From: Ginkgo biloba
Taxonomy: Eukaryota > Streptophyta > Ginkgoopsida > Ginkgoales > Ginkgoaceae
DNA length: 10,561 nt
NCBI GenBank assembly: GCA_024626585.1
Contig: JANKJI010260265.1
Location: 1-10,561, forward strand
Direction: 5' to 3'
In this document: one piece after another, positions 1 to 7,452 of the stretch
Layout of the letters: each line of letters opens with the position of its first letter
Numbering within the stretch: the first letter of the stretch is position 1
The notes under the pieces: generated by a model
Seen by the model: the letters and a program-made list of their open reading frames with translations, nothing else
What the model was told of the DNA's origin: nothing
Databases searched by the model: none
Position numbers and translations under genes: made by a program

Positions 1-1185
1 TTTAATCTATATAAGGTCAATATAATAAAATATTATATTCAAGGTCTTGATTTAATACTACCACATTACCCAATATAGTCTTTCCATATAAAATAATTGG
101 CATGCATAGTTGAACAAGAGGAGTCTAGTATATTTTATCAAAATCCTAAAATATATAATTAGTGGGATATAATTCCCCAACATCTAATTGTTTATAAAAG
201 GACACAGGAATAACAATAATAGAGGATCAAAAATCTATAATCACATGTTGGATCTATCATTCCCCTATGCCTACTTGAATATTGAAGGGTTTAGATAAGT
301 TAACCCTTCTTTTCTATGTTGATGGAAAAAGAGAGGGTTCAAACATAAATTCCTTCTTACTAAAAGATAATTTATGTGAAATGGATGATAATATCATTGC
401 GATTTGCTCAAGAGATGATATTAGCAAATCAATCAATGACATTTCAAAAGATATATGAAATAGTTTATCAATGATGGAGTATGATTTACCCCTCATGGCT
501 TGAGGGATAAGACTACATAAGTCAACATATATTGGATGAGAAGGTATAATATTCTCTATAAGAGGAGAAAATGCGATTAGAGGATGAATAGGTAATTAAA
601 AATCTTCTTACCTAGCCTACTCACGTGTAGTAACCAAGATATTAGAAGACCCTTGGTCAACAATTGCAACTAATTTGATAACCTTGAATTTTTCCTTTTT
701 ATTAGGGTGTTTAGAAGTATAACATTATGAATATTGGATTGGGACAACCTTTGATCCATCGGTGGTCTATCTAAATGAGGTGCTTTGGAATTATAAGGTG
801 CGCTACCTTCATACTCTTCTACCGAGGTAGTAGATGAAGAATCGTCTAATTAAGATTTATTCTTTATATATGATTTTTTAATTTTTTTTACCATTAGATT
901 TATTATTACCCTTCTTCTTCTTACTTCCCTTAGACTTATTGTTATGTTAATAAAAGAGAGGACAATATATTTGGAGGTTATAGTTAAGATTCCTCTCTAT
1001 ATGGTCATGGGGCTGCTGCTACACTAAAAGATGTTGGTAAATAAAGCAATGTTCTTTATCATGCCCTACACAATTGTGATAATAACACCAAAGGGTGGGA
1101 TCATAAGGATGATATTTAAGCCACTAAAAAAGAGGAGATCTAGTCTTCAAAGAAGTAGACTCCTTATTAGATAAGGAATCCGACA
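1..1185 (-). pseudogene. Ty3/gypsy gag-protease remnant, minus strand, truncated at window edge
   Basis: This is a decayed retrotransposon polyprotein, not a working gene. Read on the minus strand, one frame carries all the landmarks in gag-to-protease order. A perfect gag zinc knuckle, C-x2-H-x4-H-x4-C, lies at 1087-1046 (CYYHNCVGHDKEHC). A linker block containing SLIDLLISS lies inside an open stretch at 496-314, matching the 'S-x-x-DLL-x-S' segment common between gag and protease in plant Ty3 elements. A protease-like block at about 240-120 includes IIDF-stop-SSI, then FYKQLDVGELYPTN. In the family the stop falls where the glycine of D-x-G-S-S should be. Several other in-frame stops break the frame, for example directly before a QQ pair after the knuckle. 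Reverse transcriptase would lie beyond the left edge. The protease pattern resembles non-chromoviral (Tat/Athila-like) elements, which is inference. The right limit is where gag-like reading fades. Confidence 0.72.
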
Positions 1186-1208
1186 CATGTAAGAAATGGA
1201 TAGGATTG

Positions 1209-1500
1209 ACGCTAACATGAGATGGCTCACTAGTGTGCATCAATGAGAGTGTGCCTAACACTGAAAGTAGTTGGTTCACTGACAAGTGATATAGATGATT
1301 TGGCTGACAATGACATAACCTTCAGTAGCATGATGACAAGAGAGGATAGGGATACACCGACATGAGTCAGCTCAATGAAAAAGGTTTATACCAACATGAG
1401 TTGGCTCTTTAAGGAATGTTGGGGTAGACTTTGTTAGCATTTCACCAATATCATCTCACTGACATCGACTGAAGTAACTCACTGACATTGACATGGGAGT
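1209..1500. repeat. Short interspersed repeats (CATGAG-TGGCTC and CTGACA motifs)
   Basis: A 15-bp motif of the form RACATGAGNYRGCTC occurs at 1214-1228, 1359-1373 and 1393-1407. A CTGACA core occurs in pairs at 1279 and 1304 and again at 1459 and 1482, 23-25 bp apart within each pair. The three longer copies fall in three different reading phases, so they are unlikely to be a simple protein repeat. They could be U3 subrepeats of an LTR or a decayed repeat-bearing stretch of the neighbouring gag. Confidence 0.45.
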
Positions 1501-1568
1501 CTGATAAAAGTCTCTAACTTTCTTTGTACATTATAATTGCCACAATAACTACTTAATCGCCTACATGT

Positions 1569-1585
1569 TATATATATATATATAT
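1569..1585. repeat. (TA)n dinucleotide run, possible LTR TATA box
   Basis: An uninterrupted TA alternation of about 17 bp. It lies some 500 bp before the end of the 5' LTR, within sequence that looks like LTR U3. It could be the old TATA box of that LTR or simply a microsatellite. Confidence 0.4.
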
Positions 1586-1813
1586 GACATAGGATATGAT
1601 GATGCAGAAGAGTCTTATGATATAATATGATGTGATGGTTATACATACTCATGCTTGTAATCTTTGAATCATTAATATAAGGACTTGGATCGTTTTCTAC
1701 ATATCTATGTATACTATCTAATTTTATGTGAATGTGATGGGAAGGTGATGTACATAATCTCTAACCTAAGTAGGGATGCATTATACACCCGTTAGGAAAG
1801 AACATGCTTAACA

Positions 1814-1826
1814 TTTGGCACCATTG
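1814..1826 (+). other. Primer-binding-site-like sequence of the TGGCGCC type
   Basis: The sequence TTTGGCACCATTG matches the common plant Ty3 primer-binding motif TTTGGCGCCGTTG at 11 of 13 positions, and both differences are G-to-A transitions. It is preceded by ...TTAACA, which would suit an LTR ending in CA. It competes with the primer-binding-like site at 2073-2085. It may come from a different, older element whose LTR ended here, or be chance. Confidence 0.35.
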
Positions 1827-1832
1827 TCTATG

Positions 1833-2072
1833 AACAAACTCGAGTCATCGATAGGAAGGAATGCAAAGATCTTGAGCACTTAAAAATTAATTTTGGGTGT
1901 GAGATTATTTTACAGACAGTGATAGTTGGGGCCAATGTAGGTAGAGGAGTTAAATGTCTAGGTTAATTCTAATACTACCATAGTATAAACTCGAGTATTC
2001 ATTAGTTCTAATTCAAACAATTTCTTATATCAATGATTGCATATTTTAATCCTCTACCCATGATATGCTAGT
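1833..2072 (+). repeat. 5' LTR, 3' portion (direct repeat copy 1)
   Basis: This segment is repeated at 4936-5219 in the same orientation. The clearest block is 1879-2020, matching 5028-5169, with shared stretches such as TAAAAATTA, GGTAGAGGAGTT, TAGGTTAATT and GTTCTAATT. Identity drops to roughly 65% over the last 60 bp. Homology seems to start at an ACAAACTCGAG / ATAAACTCAAG match (1834 and 4936); the downstream copy then has an extra piece of about 35 bp. Upstream similarity is too weak to call by eye. Confidence 0.72.
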
Positions 2073-2085
2073 TAGTATTAGAGCC
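2073..2085 (+). other. Primer binding site, initiator-Met tRNA type
   Basis: TAGTATTAGAGCC matches the plant initiator-methionine tRNA primer site TGGTATCAGAGCC at 11 of 13 positions. The two differences are a G-to-A and a C-to-T transition. It sits directly after the end of the repeated LTR segment and 73 bp before the gag start, which is where a primer binding site belongs. Confidence 0.65.
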
Positions 2086-2157
2086 TAATCGGTCTATTTT
2101 TGTGAAGATCAGTCTACTTTTCTTTGGTCCATTTTCTAAAATTTTTGTTTCTCTTAT

Positions 2158-3410
2158 ATGGTATCCACTAGATCTATGCCTAGGATTATAGGCCTAGATA
2201 TGGAGTGTGAGGAAGGCATAGGCGAGGGGAATAGAGGTAATTTTCCACCATTAGAGAATCCTTACATAATATTGCCAAATATAGAAGAACACAAGAGGGA
2301 TCAACTGAGCGATTTGGATGATTATCAAGAGGGTGCTCTTGAGGATTAGGTAAATGAGATAAAAAACTTGGTACATAAGATATGATAGAAGTAGAACAAG
2401 AGCCAAGGGTCCATAGGAGGACTTCTTTCACTCGTACAATATTAGATGCAGGCATAGATTTCAACCATGAGTATTTTTTTCTTCAATGGCTCCTCCACTA
2501 GTTTTGACCATTCCTTTAACTCCTCCTTTATGTTTTTCTTATATTTTTAGCATATTAATGCTCCTTATTCTAGTTCTATTGTACAACCAACCTTGGGATA
2601 GAACTCCCTTTCAAATAGGGTCTGAGGTTGAGATAAAGATGTTTGACAGGAAGATGAACGTCAAGTCTTTGAAGACTTAGATATAGATCATGGAGGTATA
2701 TTTATCTTATCATTCCTATATACAAGGAACAAATCTCCTTCACCCAATTGAATATATATATGTGAAGGCATTTCTTTAGTGGGAGTCCTCTTATAGGCAA
2801 TAAGAGTAGGGGGACATATTCTTCTTGGCTCTAGTTCAAGAAGGAATTAAGAAAATACTATTATCCTTTGGGATATAAGGATGAGCTCTATCTCAGATCG
2901 TAGTATCTTTGTCAAAAAGTAGGATAGTCTTGGAGGATTACTATGAAGAATACTAGGTTCTTTATATTAGGTTGGACATTGGGGAACCTATAGAAAATAT
3001 AGTGCTCAAGTTTATTGGTGGGCTCTATATATAACTTAGGCATGAGGTTGAGATCTTTCCTCTCCATATCCTACAGGAGGCATATATATTTTCGTTAGAG
3101 GTGGAAACATAGAGGAAGATAACATCACTAACATTTCCAAGTAGAAAGAAGAATCAAACTTCTTCACCATACTCTAGAGGGAAGAGTCCCTATAATTCTT
3201 CTTCCTTAGAGGAAGAAGGTCCATCTTTACTAAAGAAGGATACCACATTTATAACATCTCCATAGAGAGGTAAGAAAAATAAATTCTTTCATTTTTGTAC
3301 AATATATAGACATATAGATGATGAGTGTCTTACTCAACATTTGAATTAGGTACACAAATCATTGTAGGCATGCACTTGAGTAAAAGAGCCAAGTTCACCT
3401 TCTTCTACAC
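2158..3410 (+). pseudogene. Degenerate gag of the LTR element
   Basis: The reading frame starts at ATG 2158 with MVSTRSM, typical of plant Ty3 gag starts, and stays open to a TAG at 2347. Further decayed sequence follows with frame changes. The best preserved piece is the gag C-terminus in another frame (about 3121-3330). It is a Ser/Lys-rich linker (RKKNQTSSPYSRGKSPYNSS) leading into a zinc knuckle at 3287-3328. The knuckle keeps C-x4-H-x4-C (CTIYRHIDDEC), but the first of the usual two cysteines is phenylalanine. Stops and at least two frame shifts separate the start from the knuckle, so no full product can be made. Gag would form the particle shell and bind the element's RNA. Confidence 0.65.
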
Positions 3411-3515
3411 CTTCCACATTCGATGGAGTAGAAAGTCCTTTTACGTTACTTAGATAGAAAGTAATGAAGGGCATGGAATGATTGTTTACTCTTAGGGTGT
3501 AGATAAAAAAACTAT

Positions 3516-3851
3516 AGTTCAACTATCATTGATAAAGGTAGTAAAAAAAAAATGATTGTATCTTAAGTTATGATCGAGCAGTTGGAGCTTGAGGCCATTC
3601 ATCATCCTAGACCTTATTCCATTAATGGAAGAAATAATGATGATAGTACATAGGTTACTACATAGTGCAAGTTCAAATTTATAATCACTTCTTGATATGT
3701 TGAGGAGATCACTTGCAATATAACTCCCATGGATTATACTAGTATGATCTTGGGTCACCCCTTTCTCTTCGACGGGGAGGCAAATATTTATACTCATTGG
3801 GGATAGTGTAAAGTGCACAAGGATGGTGTATTATTTATACTTAAGACAATA
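3516..3851 (+). pseudogene. Degenerate retroviral-type aspartic protease domain
   Basis: One plus-strand frame, interrupted only by stop codons, follows the plant Ty3 protease pattern throughout. The active-site region reads TIIDKGS at about 3522-3542, with lysine between D and G where serine, threonine or glycine is usual. Next come IEQLELEAIHHPRPYS, a V-T-T-stop-C segment where the family has V-x-x-Q-C, then YVEEITCNITPMDY. The conserved C-terminal block MILGHPFLFD starts at 3744, and VHKDGVLFILK follows before the terminal TAA. The stop in V-T-T-stop-C is TAG, as expected from CAG by a single C-to-T change. A run of ten A lies right after the active site (3543-3552). The active enzyme would cleave the gag(-pol) polyprotein, but this copy cannot be translated. 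Confidence 0.75.
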
Positions 3852-4305
3852 TAAGTCCCTCCATCTACAATATTAGATACCACTTATATGGTTAAGTGAT
3901 TGGTGCGAGCAACACATGGCCTTTCACATTCATTTTTTTTACCATATTAGTCACATATTCGTGGGGATCATTCTATGCATGCCACTTCTTCCACACTCTC
4001 TTGGGTTGCTTTGGCCCACAATGGGAAAACTAATCTTCTCATTACATAGCCCTTGAGTATAGTTTTGAGGAGGAAAAGGTAAAGAACCTTTCATTCCTTT
4101 CAGAGAGTTAAACATATAGTCAACATACCTTTTGTACTGCCACCCCATAGGGTGAAGCCACATCATCATTAGAGTAGATCATAGTAGTAATATACTCACA
4201 TAAGGTTTCATCATATCCACAATATGACAAGTGTGTGTCATTAGGCAACACAAAGAAGGAGATGCCACACCTTATGGACCAAGTGATGGGGTTGGTTACT
4301 TCCTC
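3852..4305 (+). other. Internal region of the LTR element with no recognisable domain
   Basis: This is the stretch between the protease stop and the polypurine tract. I read all frames for reverse transcriptase (Y-x-D-D), RNase H and integrase (zinc H-H-C-C, D-D-E) signatures and saw none. The open frames on the minus strand here look like chance. It is either the residue of a large pol deletion or the native tail of a non-autonomous element. Confidence 0.5.
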
Positions 4306-4317
4306 AAGGGGGAGGAA
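4306..4317 (+). other. Polypurine tract before the 3' LTR
   Basis: AAGGGGGAGGAA is twelve purines in a row, followed by TTGATGTGTC, so an LTR starting TG at 4319 fits. This is the usual plant Ty3 arrangement for plus-strand primer formation. Its spacing gives a 3' LTR of about 900 bp. Confidence 0.6.
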
Positions 4318-4318
4318 T

Positions 4319-5219
4319 TGATGTGTCATTGGGACACAATGGGGCATAACATGTGGTCCCATAGGGTCTAGTCTTATTAAGGGCTATGACCATGAGTAAC
4401 ACTATGTGAGGATTATTAGTGTTTCTTATTTATTATTTGAGAGTTTTTATACACCATTGGTTTTTCTCTCACTATGTGATATCATCTCTACCATGAATAT
4501 ATTTAACAATCATATGCTCCTTCTATGGATAAGAAGTTTATGAGTGCATGGATAGTTGCATGAATTGCATGGTCTATGGGCTTATGTACAAGCATGCTTC
4601 TGTTCTTGACTCATGCTTTATTATTATACATGGCCTTCCAATAAAAGAAGCCATGCATATGTTATGTAACTTTTGAACACTTGTATTAATGGAGTATAAG
4701 CAAGCTTCTTCTTTGCTGCCCAATCCCATTGATTTATTTGTGAGTTTCTTAGAATACTTGTTTATGCATGTGTGTGATTGTGATTGAGAATCTTTAGTTT
4801 TTAGGGAACCATGCAATTGTTTGCAAATCAACACACAATCCGGTAGGTTATTACTTCGGTCTATGTGTGAAATCTGCATTTGCATACAAGATTCTTTTTA
4901 AGTTTCAACTTTGGAGGAAAAGCATGTAGCGTAGGATAAACTCAAGACACACAATTGAGGACAAAGTTTGGTGCAAGCAAGAAAAGTTGCAACGCAATGC
5001 AAAGAGCTACGCCTTTGACCCCCAAAATTTAAAAATTAGTTTTGGGTGCAGGATTCTTTTACAAACAATGATAATTGGGTTTGGCCCAGGTAGAGGAGTT
5101 GATTGTGTAGGTTAATTCCAATAGTATTGTAGTGCAAACTTAAGTATTCCTTGGTTCTAATTAAAACACTTCCACATATTGAGGATTACATCTTTTAGTC
5201 ATCTGCCAAGGATACATTA
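4319..5219 (+). repeat. 3' LTR (direct repeat copy 2)
   Basis: The left end is set by TG directly after the polypurine tract, and the right end by where similarity to the 5' copy stops (GGATACATTA at 5210-5219, matching TGATATGCTA at 2061-2070). Only the last 280 bp or so align convincingly with the 5' copy. A segment near 4665-4690 (GTAACTTTTGAA ... TTAATGGA) resembles 1656-1680 in the upstream LTR-like region and may mark the old R/poly(A) region. Open minus-strand frames inside it are not considered genes. Confidence 0.55.
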
Positions 5220-5232
5220 GCATTTATTGTAG

Positions 5233-5591
5233 AGTTTGGATAGGGGTAAAAGACTTCCTTCTGAGGAGGTAGACTCATATAAACTTAGGCAACGCCTAAT
5301 GCAAGATCTCAACATGCCTCCGATGGTACAAGAGGACTTGGTGGAAATTAGTGGTTTGTGCTATTGTGTTGCTAGATTTTGAAAATGCTTACTAGAATGA
5401 TAATTTATGTGATAACTAGATTACGATATTTGTTAGAAGTGGAACCCTTTGGATTATTTTGTAAATTTTTATTAGACGTATACAATCTTTGTAATTTTGT
5501 ATACTCTACATGTCCAATTTTAGTTTTTTGGGACCACTCCTTATATTTTACTATGTATTGCACTTTTTTCTTATTATTATAAAAAAAAAAA
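5233..5591 (+). pseudogene. Coding-like tail, UTR-like sequence and A11 run: possible retrocopied mRNA 3' end
   Basis: A 49-codon frame runs from just after a TAG (5230-5232) to a TGA at 5380-5382. Its composition is protein-like and not low complexity, with segments such as KLRQRLMQDLNMPPMVQEDL and VEISGLCYCVARF at the end. It has no family I can name. About 200 bp of T-rich, UTR-like sequence follows, ending in eleven A (5581-5591). Coding tail, UTR and A run in one orientation is the layout of a truncated processed pseudogene. TAGCAT flanks it on both sides (5218-5223 and 5595-5600), but so short a match is weak support for a target-site duplication. It lies immediately beyond the 3' LTR. 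It could also be an unrelated chance frame. Confidence 0.3.
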
Positions 5592-5693
5592 GTGTAGCAT
5601 GTCTTCTCCACCATAGCTAAATTATTTTTCATTCTAATCTACGCCTTTTCCAATATTATGGTACTTGGTGTGACAATAAGTTTTGCCTCGTAG

Positions 5694-5730
5694 CTCCCCT
5701 TTCTCCCCTTACCTCTCTCTCCCCATATAA
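5694..5730 (+). promoter_or_regulatory. Pyrimidine tract followed by TATA-like ATATAA, candidate upstream promoter
   Basis: Positions 5694-5724 hold 30 pyrimidines out of 31 bases, followed at once by ATATAA (5725-5730). Pyrimidine patches and TATA boxes are common in plant core promoters, although the patch more often lies downstream of the TATA. CpG frequency rises here, marking the start of the gene-like island. If used, it would give a 5' leader of roughly 300 nt containing upstream ORFs. A nearer TATAA at 5924-5928 would give a leader of about 100 nt. Confidence 0.3.
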
Positions 5731-5826
5731 CGTTACCAAAAGATTTATATGGCAATCGTGATTTACTTAATATAATTTCTCAAACATGTTCAACAAGAAG
5801 ATTTCCGGTAGATTTTCTTACGGGTT

Positions 5827-5928
5827 ATGCATCAAATATCAAGAAAGCGTAATAATCTTCGTTTAAAACATGATGGCCGGGAATGATAACAATTGGAATA
5901 CAAAATGAAATTGAAAAGCCGAATATAA
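5827..5928 (+). other. Overlapping short upstream ORFs in the putative leader
   Basis: Three small frames precede the main ATG: 5827-5886 (19 codons), 5870-5908 (12 codons, starting MMAGND) and 5905-5928 (7 codons). They overlap each other in different phases and all end before 6054. They would repress main-frame translation only if transcription starts upstream of 5827. If the TATAA at 5924-5928 is the promoter, they are not transcribed. Confidence 0.3.
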
Positions 5929-6053
5929 CCGGAGAAAGGAAGGCCAGCTAGAACGATCCAGGGGCACGGCCAAACAGAAGCACAAAGCGAAGATTCATCA
6001 GAGAGTTTGGTTGGGATATCATCTGAACAAGACAGGCACACACTTTTTTCAAT

Positions 6054-6488
6054 ATGGTGCATCGCCCACCTTCTGAAACATCAAGTGCCGTTATAGTGTA
6101 CAAACGTCTCCTCAAGGAAGAAGATGAAAGGGAGGCCAAGCATGCCCTGTGCTTCTGGATGTGGTTGCAGGAAAAGGGCTTCAAACATGTTCTCCAATAC
6201 TTGGCCACCTGTCCAAAATGTATATTTGTTGAAGCTCTCAAGGAAGCTAAGGAAATCGTCATGTATGCATATTTGTTCGGTCGGGATAGAAGGCTGGATA
6301 GACGCAACTTTTATAATGTTCCAGCTATGAGGCAGCTGAATTCGTTTTATACTTGGGGTTCTCCTCAAATAGATTTGGAGGCGGAGGCTCCCAAAATGTG
6401 GCAAGAATTGAACTACGTAATGTTGGCCAAGTGTCCCGGTGTTTATGATGAATACATTGCCAAACTATCTAAGCGCCAAAGGAATTAA
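6054..6488 (+). CDS. Intact single-exon gene for an unassigned 144-residue plant protein
   Basis: I do not recognise this protein and assign no function. The ATG has A at -3 and G at +4, a favourable plant context. An in-frame TGA at 6024-6026 shows the frame does not extend upstream, and TAA ends it at 6486-6488. Residues 17-29 are highly charged (KRLLKEEDEREAK). They lead into an aromatic helix-like segment (ALCFWMWLQEKGF, 31-43), a CPKC pair (53-56), and a predicted amphipathic helix (about 58-72). An Arg-rich stretch follows (77-84), then a C-terminal half with W101, W116 and C127 and a basic tail (KLSKRQRN). There is no signal peptide or clear membrane span. The aromatic 'WxWL-x3-G' segment vaguely recalls plant-specific uncharacterised proteins, an unverified impression. 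It is richer in G+C and CpG than its surroundings, which are dead retroelements. It could also be a relic exon of a longer gene. Confidence 0.62.
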   Translation: MVHRPPSETSSAVIVYKRLLKEEDEREAKHALCFWMWLQEKGFKHVLQYLATCPKCIFVEALKEAKEIVMYAYLFGRDRRLDRRNFYNVPAMRQLNSFYTWGSPQIDLEAEAPKMWQELNYVMLAKCPGVYDEYIAKLSKRQRN

Positions 6489-6508
6489 TGAAATTCACTT
6501 ACATTCCA

Positions 6509-6519
6509 TGTATAATAAG
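6509..6519 (+). terminator. Possible polyadenylation signal
   Basis: TGTATAATAAG lies 20-30 bp after the stop codon. It combines a TGTA element with an AATAAG hexamer, one base from AATAAA. Plant poly(A) signals are loose, so this is only a candidate; T-rich sequence follows. Confidence 0.25.
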
Positions 6520-6539
6520 CATATGAACTATTCTTGTTT

Positions 6540-7450
6540 TGATTATGTACGGATGGTGTTGCTTATTTAGGGCGTTCACATTGCCCTTAGACATGTGCCC
6601 TCTGAGCCTTGGGCCCCACATCTTACTACAATTGAGATTATTTTCGACATTTTGGGCATTATCCTGTCATCCTCAAATCTTGCAAAAAATTATGAGCATT
6701 TTCCACCACGTTCTGATTCAACATGTGGACTTCCATTGTGCAATTCCTACCCATTACCACTATGCCCACAAGTTGGACTTGTTTGCGATTTATGATTTGT
6801 TTGTATTTATCTCACAAATGTTTATAATTACATGAACTACTTTACATTACTATGTAATTTCTAGAGTCTTGATTTTGATTGTCGTGTTTTGGTAGGTTGA
6901 GCTCGTGTGAGTCAAATGTAGGTTAGTTTGTGGAGATTGGATTGTATTTTGGTTGGCTTTAAGCTGCAAATCACACTAAGATTTATCAATTTGATAATGT
7001 TATAGACTTAGGAGTGTGGGCTTGCCTTTTATATTTTGTAAATGGTTCACCATCATATAGAACTTTGTGATAAAAAATCAATAATTGATTATGTTGTCTT
7101 ACTTGCTTTATCTTCTTTTTATGTTTATTTAAGCTATTATGGTTAGATTATAAATCATTTGAAACTTCTTCATCTATGGATGATAAATTTTGAAAGTAGA
7201 AATTTTGGTTTCTTAGTTACATCTAACTTTAAACCTTTCACAAGGTTCAATGCTGATATTTAATGTCCTATTATAAGCATGTGATTGCCAGGACCATTAT
7301 TAAAATTACAAGCATGGGTTGTGAAATCCATTATTGCAATGCCTCACCTCATATCTTGCTTTTTTTTGGAGGGGATTATTCATTTCTTATAACATGGAAA
7401 CTAGGATTGCACATACTCTTGGTGGTTTTTGTTTGTATGTTAGCGTTTTA
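6540..7450. other. Flank downstream of the gene, no assignable feature
   Basis: CpG content falls off after about 6670. A frame of 74 codons at 6571-6795 has a protein-like, Pro- and Cys-rich end but lacks an ATG near its start and any family motif. I found no retroelement signature, RNA gene or convincing intron border. From 6900 on the sequence is AT-rich and uninformative. Confidence 0.4.
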
Positions 7451-7452
7451 TT

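Larger units (their letters stand above)
1833..5219 (+). mobile_element. Decayed gag-protease LTR retrotransposon (Ty3/gypsy) without polymerase
   Basis: The parts occur in correct order on the plus strand: the end of a 5' LTR (to about 2072), primer binding site (2073-2085), gag start (2158), gag zinc knuckle (3287-3328), protease remnant (about 3516-3851), polypurine tract (4306-4317) and 3' LTR (4319 to about 5219). The two LTR ends share a direct repeat about 77% identical by hand count over 142 aligned bases. Only about 450 bp separate the protease stop from the polypurine tract, far too little for reverse transcriptase, RNase H and integrase, and no motif of these is visible. The MVSTRSM start, the initiator-Met-type primer site and the protease sequence suggest a chromovirus-like (CRM/Tekay) origin, which is inference. 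The 5' LTR probably extends left of 1833, but its start is not resolved and no target-site duplication is seen. Confidence 0.72.

Noticed and set aside
2186-2464. Minus-strand 92-codon frame opposite the gag start
   Set aside because: The plus strand carries the MVSTRSM gag start in the right place between primer site and zinc knuckle, so the minus-strand frame is a shadow.
3519-4362. Minus-strand frames opposite the protease and the region after it
   Set aside because: The plus-strand protease pattern accounts for 3516-3851, and the later frames have no family motifs.
4574-4885. Minus-strand 103-codon frame inside the 3' LTR
   Set aside because: It lies in non-coding LTR sequence and has no motif. 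Its length is within reach of chance.
6210-6221. CPKC in the small protein as a zinc-binding site
   Set aside because: Only two further, distant cysteines (C33, C127) and few histidines are present, so a canonical zinc finger cannot be built with confidence.
5948-6404. Two minus-strand open frames of 107 and 119 codons opposite the small gene
   Set aside because: They overlap the plus-strand gene, which has the better start context. Long antisense frames are common opposite real coding sequence, and no family motif is visible.
6571-6795. Plus-strand frame of 74 codons just downstream of the gene, Pro/Cys-rich at its end
   Set aside because: It has no ATG near its start, no recognisable motif, and a competing overlapping frame. 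The composition is suggestive but not enough to call a gene.
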